This document shows, piece after piece, positions 7,694 through 15,825 of a DNA stretch of 36,471 bases. Source of the stretch: Oscillospiraceae bacterium (lineage in GTDB: Bacteria; Bacillota; Clostridia; Oscillospirales; Oscillospiraceae); contig JAFXUU010000066.1 of NCBI GenBank assembly GCA_017524845.1, positions 1-36,471 of the forward strand, read 5' to 3'. The translations under genes were made by a program, and so were the position numbers. The notes under the pieces were generated by a model. The model was not told the origin of the DNA, made no database searches, and saw nothing but the letters and a program-made list of their open reading frames with translations. Within the stretch, counting starts at the first letter, position 1, and each line of letters starts with the position of its first letter.

Positions 7694-8770
7694 ATGGACA
7701 GGGAACCGGTCCTGAGCGGGAAGGAATACCGTTCCTTTATCCGGGAGAAGAAGCTCTTTCTTCTGGGCCTGGCCCTGGCCACCGTCGCCGTTTTCATCCT
7801 CTCCATCGCCCTGGGCTCCTCCAATCTGCCTCTGGGCAAGGTGCTGGCCGCCCTGGCCGGCAGGGCGGAGGGGAAGGAGAAGATCATCGTCTCCAACCTG
7901 CGCCTGCCCCGCTCGGCCACGGCCGTGGTGGTCGGCGTGGGCCTGGGGATCGTCGGCTGCGTGATGCAGGGGGTCCTTCGGAACCCCCTGGCCTCCTCCG
8001 GCACGGTGGGCGTCTCCCAGGGCGCGTCCTTCGGCGCGGCCTTCGCCATCATCGTCCTGGGGGGAGGCGCCATGTCCTCCAACACGGCGGGGGCCACCCT
8101 TTCGGTCATCAATCCCGCCCTGGTGAGCACCTGCGCCTTCCTGGGGGCCATCTCCTGCACGGTGGTGGTGGTGATCCTGGCCCAGCTCAGCAGATCCAAT
8201 CCCGGCACCCTCATCCTGGCGGGCGTGGCCCTGTCCAACCTCTTCGGGGCGGCCACGACCCTCATGCAGTATTTCGCCGACGACGTGAAGGTTGCCGCCG
8301 TGGTCTACTGGACCTTCGGCAACCTGGGCAGCACCTTCTGGAAGGACATCGCCATCATGGCCGCCGCCGTGGTAATCGCCCTCGTTTTCTTCTGGCTCAA
8401 CAGCTGGAACTACAACGCCATGCAGAGCGGGGAGGATACGGCCAAGGGACTGGGGGTCAACACCCGGCAGATCACCATCTGGAGCATGGCCGTGGGCGCC
8501 CTGACGGCGGCGGTCATCGTCTCCTTCATCGGCATCATCAATTTCGTGGGCCTCATCGCCCCGCACCTGGTCCGCCGCTTCGTGGGCACGGACTACCGCT
8601 ATCTGATCCCGGCCTCCGGGCTGGCGGGGGCCTGCCTCCTCCTGCTGAGCGACACCTTCGCCCGCATCGTGGTGGCCCCCATCGTGCTGCCCGTGGGCGC
8701 CATCACCTCCGCCCTGGGCGCGCCTCTTTTCCTGTGGATCGTCTTCAAAGGGGGGATCCGGCGCAAATGA
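7694..8770 (+). CDS. FecCD-type ABC importer permease
   Basis: A 358-residue polytopic protein of the BtuC/FecCD family, expected to have about ten membrane helices and to work as a homodimer. Family landmarks are LRLPRSATAVVVGVGLGIVG, MQGVLRNPLASSGTVGVSQG and, near the end, the ATPase-contacting stretch IIGIINFVGLIAPHLVRRFVG. It starts three bases after the binding-protein stop and its TGA overlaps the ATPase ATG (ATGA), so stoichiometric production is expected. Substrates of this family are ferric siderophores, heme or corrinoids. Confidence 0.95.
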   Translation: MDREPVLSGKEYRSFIREKKLFLLGLALATVAVFILSIALGSSNLPLGKVLAALAGRAEGKEKIIVSNLRLPRSATAVVVGVGLGIVGCVMQGVLRNPLASSGTVGVSQGASFGAAFAIIVLGGGAMSSNTAGATLSVINPALVSTCAFLGAISCTVVVVILAQLSRSNPGTLILAGVALSNLFGAATTLMQYFADDVKVAAVVYWTFGNLGSTFWKDIAIMAAAVVIALVFFWLNSWNYNAMQSGEDTAKGLGVNTRQITIWSMAVGALTAAVIVSFIGIINFVGLIAPHLVRRFVGTDYRYLIPASGLAGACLLLLSDTFARIVVAPIVLPVGAITSALGAPLFLWIVFKGGIRRK

Positions 8771-9555
8771 TCAAAGCAGAGCATGTGCGCTACGCCTACC
8801 GCGGCGCGAAAGAGGTGCTGAAGGATCTGAACATGTCCGAGTCCGCCGGGCATTGCCTGGCCCTGCTGGGCAACAACGGGGCGGGAAAGAGCACCTTCCT
8901 CAAATGCATCAACCGCATCCTCTCCCGGCAGGGGGGCGTCATCAGCGTGAGCGAGCAGGACGTGAAGGCCCTCAGCCGGGGGGAGATCGCCCGCACCATG
9001 GCCTACGTGGAGCAGCATACCGGCGTCAGCCGCCTCACCGTCTACGACACCGTGCTCCTGGGAAGGAAGCCGCACATGAGGTTCGGCCCCGGCCGGGAGG
9101 ATTACAGGATCGTGGACGAGGCCATCGCCAGGCTGAGCCTGCAGGAATTCCAGCTGCGTTACGTGGACGAGCTCTCCGGCGGCGAGCTGCAGAAGGTGGT
9201 GCTGGCCAGGGCGCTGGCCCAGCAGCCCAAAGTGCTCCTGCTGGACGAGCCCACCGCCAGCCTGGATCTGTATAACCAGCACGAGGTGATGCGCAACGTC
9301 TCTGAGATCGCAAAGGCGGACCGGCTGCTGGCCGTGGTGGTCATCCACGACCTGAACCTGGCCCTCCAGTACTGCGACCGCTTCATGCTGATCCACGACG
9401 GCTTTACCTATCGCTACGGGGACGCCTCGGTGATCACCGAGGAGAGCATCCGGGAGGTTTACCGGGTCCCGGCCTCGATTCTCACGGTGAAGGGCAGGCC
9501 CTTCGTGGTGGTGGACACGGGAATTGCGGAAGGAGAAGAGATCCATGGAGCTTAA
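8767..9555 (+). CDS. ABC importer ATPase (FecE/BtuD type)
   Basis: 262 residues with all ABC ATPase motifs: Walker A GNNGAGKST (35-43), signature LSGGE, Walker B VLLLDEPTASLD and the switch histidine in VVIHDLNLAL. These match the FecE/BtuD group that pairs with FecCD permeases. The start is ATG 8767 in the ATGA overlap with the permease; a longer frame from 8734 lies inside the permease. Its 3' end overlaps the methyltransferase start by 11 bases. Confidence 0.95.
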   Translation: MIKAEHVRYAYRGAKEVLKDLNMSESAGHCLALLGNNGAGKSTFLKCINRILSRQGGVISVSEQDVKALSRGEIARTMAYVEQHTGVSRLTVYDTVLLGRKPHMRFGPGREDYRIVDEAIARLSLQEFQLRYVDELSGGELQKVVLARALAQQPKVLLLDEPTASLDLYNQHEVMRNVSEIAKADRLLAVVVIHDLNLALQYCDRFMLIHDGFTYRYGDASVITEESIREVYRVPASILTVKGRPFVVVDTGIAEGEEIHGA

Positions 9556-10357
9556 AGAGCTGCGCGCCGCCTGGAGGGCGGACGCCGGAAGGGACAGGGA
9601 CGCTGTCGTCCGCCTCTGGGACGGGATGGCCTCCCGTTTTGTGAGGAGAGACGTGACCCTGGAGAACAACGTGTTCCTCCGGCTGATGGCCGAAAAATCG
9701 GAGCTTTCGGAAAAAACCGCCGTGCTGGACCTGGGCTGCGGCACGGGGAGTTATATCCTGGCCCTGGCGCCCCGGATCGGCCGGGGCGTGGGCTGCGACA
9801 TCTCTGCGGAAATGCTCTCCGCCGCCCGGGCCGGCGCCGGGGAAAAAAGGCTGGACAACGTGGAATTCCTTCGCCTGGACTGGCAGACGGCGGATATCGA
9901 CGAACTTGGCTGGCGGGAAAAGTTCGACGTGGTCTTCGCTCACATGACCCCCGCCGTGGCGGATTACGACACCCTGGATAAGATGGTGCTCTGCGCCCGG
10001 AAGCACTGCTATCTGACGAAGCCCTGCCGCAGGACGGACCTGTTGCTGGACGCGGGCATGGACGTTCTGGGACTCCGCCGCCGGGACGCGGGCGGGGATA
10101 CGATGATGGAAAACACCTTCGCCTACCTTTGGAGAAAGGGCTTTGAGCCCGCATTCACCTATGAGCATCGCGACAATGAAACGGAAACGGGCGTGGAGGA
10201 CGCCGTGAGCAGCGCCCTTCGCTGGGCCGCCCTGCAGCGGGAGACCGGCCCCGAGGACGAGGAGAAGCTGCGGGAATACTACGCCTCCGTCGCCGGGAAC
10301 GGGAAAGTGAAAGGAAGGACGGTATCCACCGTCGTCACCATCGACTGGGCGGTATGA
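9545..10357 (+). CDS. Class I SAM-dependent methyltransferase in the importer operon
   Basis: 270 residues of Rossmann methyltransferase. Motif I is LDLGCGTGSY, followed by GVGCDISAEML (acidic residue for SAM ribose) and VEFLRLDWQ. The motif IV position is FAHMTPAV. The substrate is unknown; the fold resembles general methyltransferase_11/25 types. The start is ATG 9545 with AAGGAG nine bases upstream; an upstream in-frame TTG at 9524 would place that ribosome site inside the gene. It overlaps the ATPase gene by 11 bases and precedes an FmdE-family gene, so it probably acts on the imported compound or a metal cofactor. Confidence 0.88.
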   Translation: MELKELRAAWRADAGRDRDAVVRLWDGMASRFVRRDVTLENNVFLRLMAEKSELSEKTAVLDLGCGTGSYILALAPRIGRGVGCDISAEMLSAARAGAGEKRLDNVEFLRLDWQTADIDELGWREKFDVVFAHMTPAVADYDTLDKMVLCARKHCYLTKPCRRTDLLLDAGMDVLGLRRRDAGGDTMMENTFAYLWRKGFEPAFTYEHRDNETETGVEDAVSSALRWAALQRETGPEDEEKLREYYASVAGNGKVKGRTVSTVVTIDWAV

Positions 10358-10383
10358 CGCCGCCCCGAAAGGAAGGAAAGACC

Positions 10384-10917
10384 ATGGACGAGAACAAGGA
10401 ACTGTGGGAAAAATGCGCGGCCTTCCACGGCCACGTGTGCGGCGGCCTCACCATCGGCTATAAGGCCGCGCTTTACGCAAAAAAGCTGCTCAACCTGGGC
10501 TTCTCCAGGGACGAGCAGGTGGTCTGCATCGCGGAAAACGACGCCTGTGGCGTGGACGCGATCCAGGTGGTGCTGGGCTGCAGCGTGGGGAAGGGGAATC
10601 TCCTCTTCCACATGACCGGGAAGCAGGCGTTTTCCATATACGAGCGGGCAAGCGGCAAGTCCGTGCGCCTGGTGCTGAAGCCCCGGCCCGAGGGCATGAA
10701 TAAGGAGCAGTCCTTCGCCTATTACCAGAGCTGCGAGCCGGAGGCCATGTTCGAAGTGAAGGAGACGAAGCTCCGGCTGCCGGAGCAGGCCCGCATTTTC
10801 GATTCCTATGTCTGTGAGTGCTGCGGCGAGACCGCCGGGGCCAACTGGATCCGCCTCCAGGGGGGAAAGAAGCTCTGCGTCGACTGTTATCAGACGTACG
10901 ACCGCTTTCACGTATGA
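10384..10917 (+). CDS. FmdE-family protein with C-terminal zinc ribbon
   Basis: 177 residues. The N-terminal FmdE domain has the hallmark FHGHVCGGLTIGYKA (His and Cys of the presumed metal site) and ENDACGVDAIQVVLGCSVGKGN. The C-terminus carries a CECCGE...CVDC zinc-ribbon-like pair. FmdE proteins were named from molybdenum formylmethanofuran dehydrogenase operons; their biochemical role is unsettled and they recur beside molybdenum or metal-complex genes. ATG 10384 follows GGAAGGAAAG. An ATG at 10354 overlapping the methyltransferase stop would only translate the ribosome-binding region. It is the last gene of the importer operon. Confidence 0.87.
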   Translation: MDENKELWEKCAAFHGHVCGGLTIGYKAALYAKKLLNLGFSRDEQVVCIAENDACGVDAIQVVLGCSVGKGNLLFHMTGKQAFSIYERASGKSVRLVLKPRPEGMNKEQSFAYYQSCEPEAMFEVKETKLRLPEQARIFDSYVCECCGETAGANWIRLQGGKKLCVDCYQTYDRFHV

Positions 10918-10950
10918 TACCGTGACCCCGTTTCCTGCGAAAAGGTAAGC

Positions 10951-11000
10951 AAATTCCCCCGCGGTGGCGGCGTTGTCAAACCGTCTCCGCGGGGGAGTTT
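10951..11000. terminator. Bidirectional terminator-like hairpin
   Basis: AAATTCCCCCGCGG (10951-10964) pairs with CCGCGGGGGAGTTT (10987-11000): 14 pairs including one G-U, with a 22-base loop. It lies between the converging ends of the FmdE gene and the WYL regulator gene. The A/T ends of the stem supply short U tracts in both directions. Confidence 0.7.
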
Positions 11001-11085
11001 CCCTATGGTAGCGACGGTTCTGTCTGACACGCCTGTGCCCGCCGCGTGTCGATCGGAACCTTTCCCAAGGTCGCATCATTTTCCG

Positions 11086-12078
11086 TTACGCTTCATATGC
11101 TTCCAGAATGCTCCGGAGCTTCGCCTTCATATTCTCCCGCACGTCCTCCGGCTCCAGGACCCGGATCGTCTCGCCGTATTTCAACAGGAAATAATACAGA
11201 CCCCGGTTGTCGGCCACCTTGAACATGGCGTTTACGGTCCCGTCCCCGTTGTTGGAAAGATTGATCTCCCTGCCGAAATGGTCGATGATGGTATCGACCA
11301 TTTTTTCCTGCGCGCGGAGCGTTACGGTCCTCGCTTCCCCGTGAAAGCTGTAGACGCTCTGCCGGATGAAATCCCGCAGCCTCTGCGGCCCGTCATGTCC
11401 GAATGCGTCCTTCAGGGTGATCGCCGGGGCGTTTTCGATGATGCGGACGTTTTCCATGCGGCTCAGCCGGTAGCAGGAGAAGCCCCGGTTCAGGTTGTAA
11501 AGCGCGATGAGATAATAGGAATCCTCCCGCCAGACCAGGGCGTAGGGATGCACGGCCTGAGGGTCGGCGTACTTCCTCTGCTCCTCCCCGTCCGGCCCGG
11601 TGACGTAGTAGTCGAAGCGGACCTGGCGGTGGGTGCGGATGGCCTTCATCAGCCGGTCGATGTTGTTCTTCGTGGTCTTCCGGCCCGTTTTCACCACTTC
11701 CGATACCGGCGGGACCGAGTTCAGCAGCGCCTGTTTTCCGCTCTTGCCGGCCATGTCCGCCAGCTTGCCGATGAGCTTCGCCGTGTCGGCGCTCGTCAGG
11801 AACTTCGCGCCGGACACCGCGTCCGCCATGACCTTCAGTTCCCAGTCCTCAAAGGGCCGCTCCATGAGATACTGGCCGTTCTTCGCGTCCTCCGCGGAGC
11901 CGATCTCCAGCCAGTTTTCGCTCAGGGAGCGGACGTCCTCCAGGATCGCCTTGCGCGCCCCGTCGATACCCATGGAGCTGAGCTGCTTTTCGATCTGCTG
12001 CGCCGTCAGCGGATGCTCCTCGTCGGTTTCCTTCATCAGCTTCTGAATGGCCAGAAGCCGTTTTCTGTTGTCTGCCAT
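11086..12078 (-). CDS. WYL-domain transcriptional regulator (HTH plus WYL)
   Basis: 330 residues. The N-terminal helix-turn-helix (RKRLLAIQKLMKETDEEHPL then IEKQL...GIDGARKAILEDVRSL) is of the DeoR-like HTH_11 type found in WYL regulators. The central WYL domain includes VRFDYYVTGPDG, VHPYALVWREDSYYLIAL and CYRLSRMENV, and a WCX-like C-terminal domain follows. WYL domains are ligand-sensing modules, several binding nucleic acid or nucleotide-like molecules. The start is ATG 12078 after AAGGAGG; 20 more in-frame codons upstream have no ribosome site. It is divergent from an ADP-ribosylglycohydrolase gene across a 166-base gap holding a perfect inverted repeat, so it probably regulates that gene. 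Confidence 0.93.
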   Translation of the reverse strand: MADNRKRLLAIQKLMKETDEEHPLTAQQIEKQLSSMGIDGARKAILEDVRSLSENWLEIGSAEDAKNGQYLMERPFEDWELKVMADAVSGAKFLTSADTAKLIGKLADMAGKSGKQALLNSVPPVSEVVKTGRKTTKNNIDRLMKAIRTHRQVRFDYYVTGPDGEEQRKYADPQAVHPYALVWREDSYYLIALYNLNRGFSCYRLSRMENVRIIENAPAITLKDAFGHDGPQRLRDFIRQSVYSFHGEARTVTLRAQEKMVDTIIDHFGREINLSNNGDGTVNAMFKVADNRGLYYFLLKYGETIRVLEPEDVRENMKAKLRSILEAYEA

Positions 12079-12136
12079 CTGCTTCCTCCTTCTTTGCTCA
12101 GATGCGCCCTTTTCAGCATAGCGCACGGGACTTTCC

Positions 12137-12175
12137 AAAATCGGGACCGGTCAGGCTCGCACCGGTCCCGATTTT
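12137..12175. repeat. Perfect 15-bp inverted repeat between divergent genes
   Basis: AAAATCGGGACCGGT (12137-12151) and ACCGGTCCCGATTTT (12161-12175) are exact reverse complements around a nine-base loop. On either strand the hairpin ends in TTTT, like an intrinsic terminator. However, it sits between two divergent gene starts where a terminator would be unusual. It could be an operator for the WYL regulator, a transcript attenuator or an insulator. Confidence 0.9.
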
Positions 12176-12244
12176 GACGGGCTGCCGGGAGTATGATGAA
12201 GCCGCAGGCAAGGGAAACGAAAAACGGAAACGGAGGAATGAACG

Positions 12245-13558
12245 ATGATCGGTGCGATTATTGGCGACATTGCGGGCTCGGTGTATGAGTTCGACAACAT
12301 TCATACCAAGGACTTCGAGCTGTTTGCGGAGCACCACGGGAAGTCCTGCTTTTTCACGGACGATACGGTGATGACCTGCGCCGTGGCCAAAGCCCTGCTG
12401 GACTGCGAGGACCCGGAGACCCTGCCGGAAGTGACGGTCAGGACCTTGCGCGAGGTGGGACAGCCCTACCCCCGCTGCGGCTACGGCGGCCGGTTCTACC
12501 GCTGGATGTATTCCAGGGACCCGAAGCCCTACGGGAGCTTCGGGAACGGGGCCGCCATGCGGGTGAGCCCCGTGGGCTTCCTGGCGGACAGCCTGGAGGA
12601 GGCCCTGGACCTGTCCCGGAAGGTGACCGCGGTGACCCACAACCACCCGGAGGGCATGAAGGGCGCGGAAGCGACGGCGGCCGTGATTTACCTCGCCCGG
12701 ACCGGGCGGAGCAAGGAACAGATCCGGGCATACGTCCGGGAGCATTATTACCCCCTCGATGAGACTGTGGATGAGATTCGGCCTCACTATGTCCACAACG
12801 AAACCTGCCAGGAGACCGTGCCCCAGGCGATTCAGTGCTTCCTGGAGGGGGAGGACTTTGTGGACGTGATTCGCAACTGCATTTCCCTCGGCGGAGACAG
12901 CGACACCCTGGCAGCCATTGCCGGCGCGATGGCGGAAGCCTTCTTCGGCGTGCCCGACGAGCTCAGGGACAGGGCCCTGGAGTACCTGGACGAAAACCTG
13001 AGGGGCATTTTCTGGGAATTCACCCTTCGGCTGATTGAAAAGGACGCGGAGGAGGAAGCGGAGAGGGACGCGAAGAAGGATGCGGAGGAAGCGGAAAAGG
13101 ACGCCCTGCGGGACGGAACGCTCCTCCTGGACGTGAAGCGGGAATTTGCGGAAGACCCCTCCGAGGAGAGCTTCGCGAGGCTGTGCGCGGCCCTCGCCCT
13201 GTCCTTCGTGACGATACCCGGCAGCTTCGGGTTCGGCAGCGAGGACCTGGAACAGCTCCGTGATGCGAAGGTCGACGTCACCTATACCCTGAAGGAGAGC
13301 CTGCGCTTCCGGCCGGACTTCCTCCGGGACAAGGAGGGCGGGCTTTATTTCCCGATTTTCTCCAACAGAGAGCAGATGCCGGAGGAATATGCCTCGCAGT
13401 TTTCCGCCATTACGGTCACGGCCCGGGAAGCGATGCGGATGGCCGAGGGGCCGGAGGGCCTGCAGGGGCTGGTGCTCGACCCCTTCACGGAGCCCTTCGA
13501 GATTCCCATGCCGCTGGCGGAGCAGATAAAAGAGCTGGCGGATAAATTGAAGGAATGA
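12245..13558 (+). CDS. ADP-ribosylglycohydrolase fused to an SseB-like domain
   Basis: 437 residues in two parts. Residues 1-262 are an ADP-ribosylglycohydrolase (DraG/ARH) domain that removes ADP-ribose from proteins or related substrates. The two-metal site residues are visible: FTDDT (37-41), HNHPEG (132-137) and GGDSDT (216-221). A charged Glu/Lys/Ala linker (263-290) leads to a C-terminal segment (about 295-425, including KEGGLYFPIFSNREQMPEEY) that resembles the SseB N-terminal domain. SseB-type domains occur near toxin or secretion-related proteins and are poorly understood. The start is ATG 12245 after GGAGGA. It is divergent from the WYL regulator. No ADP-ribosyltransferase partner is in the window. 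Confidence 0.88.
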   Translation: MIGAIIGDIAGSVYEFDNIHTKDFELFAEHHGKSCFFTDDTVMTCAVAKALLDCEDPETLPEVTVRTLREVGQPYPRCGYGGRFYRWMYSRDPKPYGSFGNGAAMRVSPVGFLADSLEEALDLSRKVTAVTHNHPEGMKGAEATAAVIYLARTGRSKEQIRAYVREHYYPLDETVDEIRPHYVHNETCQETVPQAIQCFLEGEDFVDVIRNCISLGGDSDTLAAIAGAMAEAFFGVPDELRDRALEYLDENLRGIFWEFTLRLIEKDAEEEAERDAKKDAEEAEKDALRDGTLLLDVKREFAEDPSEESFARLCAALALSFVTIPGSFGFGSEDLEQLRDAKVDVTYTLKESLRFRPDFLRDKEGGLYFPIFSNREQMPEEYASQFSAITVTAREAMRMAEGPEGLQGLVLDPFTEPFEIPMPLAEQIKELADKLKE

Positions 13559-13646
13559 GCATTCCTGCTTATGCATTATACCGGACGCAGGGCTCCGACG
13601 CAACGGAAAGAATGCTGAAAGGCGTGGGAACGGGGAGGGACGTTTC

Positions 13647-14597
13647 ATGACCAGAATGAAGTTCAACGGCTACATGGACTATGAAAACGGGAAAATGGCG
13701 CTTTGCGAGACGGTGGGCCGCGACGAGATCCCGGTCCATATTTTCATTGACAACGCGGAGGAATACGCCTGGTTCGAGAACGGCCTGTGTCTGATGGAGC
13801 TTGGCGGCGTCGGCAGCAATTACAGCTTTTACCCCTCGGAAGAAGCATACCTGGCGTCAAAACCCAGGATGGCGCCCGTTTCCATGATACCGATGGGGAC
13901 GTTTCCGCTGCGCGAAGAGGATGAGGACTTCGAGCCGAGCCCGCATATTCTGTTCACCGGGAAGGTCCTTGATGTGGACCGGAATGAAAATGCCGGGCCG
14001 GAGGACGCCAATTGCTGCTTGATAATTGAAACGCTGGGCCTGACATTTCGCCTGTATTGTCGTTGTGAAACCCCGGTCGAAGAGGGGTATTACGTGCATG
14101 GCGTCGCCTGGCTTTTCGGAATGATTACGGAAGCCAGGAGCCTGGGCCCGGCGTTTCTCCGGGAATACCGGGCGAACCGGGAAGCCTGGCTGCCCATGGT
14201 GGACCACGCCGAAGAAGTCTTTCCGAAACGTTCCGAATACGGAGAACACAATGTTGGGTGGAGCGCAGGAGCCTATGACGAAACCCGGCCGTTCTTCGCG
14301 GAATGCTGGGCTGAGGATGGGGTCACGGTGCTGACGGTCTTCATTTCCGCCATAGGCATGGAGGATGCCTCCGCCGAAGAGCTGATTGGCCGTTTGGAAG
14401 AAATCGGCTGGCTGACGTGCCCGGAGGGAAGCGCTCCCTGCGAGCTCCTGCGTTACAGGGACCGCCTGGGCAATGAATTTTACTCACTGAACATTTGCGT
14501 CGGCGACGAGGAAAAGACGTATATTGAGGGCGCCGCCATATATGGCTATTCTCTCCTGAACCGCGAAAACGGCCGGGCGGAGCAGGCGGAAGGGTGA
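13647..14597 (+). CDS. Hypothetical protein downstream of the ADP-ribosylglycohydrolase
   Basis: 316 residues, unrecognised. It is acidic and soluble, without signal peptide or membrane helix. The first half looks like a beta-rich fold (HILFTGKVLDVDRNE; CCLIIETLGLTFRLYCRCETP; YYVHGVAWLFG), possibly OB-like. The second half alternates strands and helices (VTVLTVFISAIGMEDASAEE). Cysteines are scattered with no clear metal motif. The start is ATG 13647 with GGGAGG nearby; ATG 13656 is possible. It sits 88 bases after the glycohydrolase gene and before a strong bidirectional terminator, so it is probably co-transcribed. Base composition looks less GC-rich than the flanks, a mild hint of transfer. 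Confidence 0.75.
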   Translation: MTRMKFNGYMDYENGKMALCETVGRDEIPVHIFIDNAEEYAWFENGLCLMELGGVGSNYSFYPSEEAYLASKPRMAPVSMIPMGTFPLREEDEDFEPSPHILFTGKVLDVDRNENAGPEDANCCLIIETLGLTFRLYCRCETPVEEGYYVHGVAWLFGMITEARSLGPAFLREYRANREAWLPMVDHAEEVFPKRSEYGEHNVGWSAGAYDETRPFFAECWAEDGVTVLTVFISAIGMEDASAEELIGRLEEIGWLTCPEGSAPCELLRYRDRLGNEFYSLNICVGDEEKTYIEGAAIYGYSLLNRENGRAEQAEG

Positions 14598-14612
14598 GCG
14601 AGGCTGAAAAGA

Positions 14613-14659
14613 GCATAACGGCAAAAAGTCCGCCTCGGGCGGACTTTTTGCCGTTATGC
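14613..14659. terminator. Strong bidirectional intrinsic terminator
   Basis: A perfect 22-bp stem (14613-14634 with 14638-14659) closes on the three-base loop TCG. The stem contains AAAAAG/CTTTTT, so a U-rich segment follows the GC-rich inner stem in both directions. It lies between the converging ends of the hypothetical gene and oadB. Confidence 0.93.
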
Positions 14660-14685
14660 GTCTGCTTGCGTTGATTTGAATATCC

Positions 14686-15825
14686 TCAGTGATTGAACAG
14701 GCTTAGGAGGATGCCCGCCGCCACGGCGGAGCCGATGACGCCGGCCACGTTGGGGCCCATGGCGTGCATCAGCAGGAAGTTCTTGGGGTTTTCCTTCTGC
14801 CCCACCATCTGGCTGACCCGGGCCGCCATGGGCACGGCGGAGACGCCGGCGGAGCCGATGAGGGGATTGATGCGGTTTTCCTTTTTCATAAAGAGATTCA
14901 TGAACTTGGCCAGCAGGACGCCGCCGGCGGAGCCCACGCCGAAGGCGATGACGCCCAGGATGATGATCTCGATGGTCTGGAGGGTGAGGAAGGTGTCCGC
15001 CTTGGCGGAGGCGCCCACGGCCAGGCCCAGCATGATGGTGACGATGTTGCACAGGGCGTTGGATGCGGTGTCGCTGAGACGGTTCGTGAGGCCGCTCTCC
15101 TTGAAGAGGTTGCCCAGCATCAGCATGCCCACCAGGGGGATGGCGTCGGGCACCATGAGGGCCACCACGATGGTGACCACGATGGGGAAGAGGATCTTCT
15201 CCTTCTGGCTCACGGGACGCAGCTGCTTCATCACGATGTTGCGCTCCTCCTTGGTGGTGAGGGCCTTCATGATGGGGGGCTGGATCACGGGCACCAGGGC
15301 CATGTAGGAATAGGCGGCGATGGCCACGGCGGGCAGGATCTGCTTGGCCATGCGGGTGCAGGTGAGGATGGCGGTGGGTCCGTCGGCGCCGCCGATGATG
15401 GCGATGCTGCCCGCCTCCTGGGCGTTGAAGCCCAGCAGGATGGCGCCGATGAAGGTGATGAAGATGCCCAGCTGGGCGCCCGCGCCCAGGAGCAGGGACT
15501 TGGGGTTGGCGATCAGGGGACCGAAGTCCGTCATGGCGCCCACGCCCAGGAAGATGAGCGGCGGAAGGATGCCGATCTCGTCCAGCAGGAAGAAATAGCG
15601 GAAGAGGCCCGCGGCCTCCGTCTCCGTGGCCTCATTGAAGATGGCGCTGCCGAAGAGGTTGGAAAGGAGCATGCCGAAGGCGATCGGGATCAGCAGCAGA
15701 GGCTCGAATTCCTTGACCAGGGCCAGGTACAGCAGGACGCAGGCGATGACGACCATCACCAGCTGCCGCCAGTCGAACAGGGCGATGCCCGTATTGCCCA
15801 GGAAGCTCACGATACCGTCAATCAT
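14686..15825 (-). CDS. oadB: Sodium-translocating decarboxylase beta subunit
   Basis: A 379-residue membrane protein of the OadB/GcdB/MmdB family, the carboxybiotin decarboxylase that couples CO2 release to Na+ export. Family hallmarks visible are LIPIAFGMLLSNL, ISILP-type EIGILPPLIFLGVGAMTDFGP, NAQEAGSIAIIGGADGPTAI and GSAGVSAVPMAARVSQ. The parent enzyme (oxaloacetate, glutaconyl-CoA or methylmalonyl-CoA decarboxylase) cannot be told from the beta subunit. Its ATG overlaps the upstream gamma-like gene by eight bases. No alpha (carboxyltransferase) subunit is nearby, so that part must be encoded elsewhere or the pair has another use. Confidence 0.95.
   Translation of the reverse strand: MIDGIVSFLGNTGIALFDWRQLVMVVIACVLLYLALVKEFEPLLLIPIAFGMLLSNLFGSAIFNEATETEAAGLFRYFFLLDEIGILPPLIFLGVGAMTDFGPLIANPKSLLLGAGAQLGIFITFIGAILLGFNAQEAGSIAIIGGADGPTAILTCTRMAKQILPAVAIAAYSYMALVPVIQPPIMKALTTKEERNIVMKQLRPVSQKEKILFPIVVTIVVALMVPDAIPLVGMLMLGNLFKESGLTNRLSDTASNALCNIVTIMLGLAVGASAKADTFLTLQTIEIIILGVIAFGVGSAGGVLLAKFMNLFMKKENRINPLIGSAGVSAVPMAARVSQMVGQKENPKNFLLMHAMGPNVAGVIGSAVAAGILLSLFNH

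Noticed and set aside
10354-10383. ATG at 10354 overlapping the methyltransferase stop as FmdE start
   Set aside because: The first ten codons would simply translate the ribosome-binding sequence; ATG 10384 has correct spacing and begins the conserved protein.
12174-12197. TTGACG and TATGAT upstream of the ADP-ribosylglycohydrolase gene as a promoter
   Set aside because: The spacer is only 12 bases, too short for the vegetative sigma factor.
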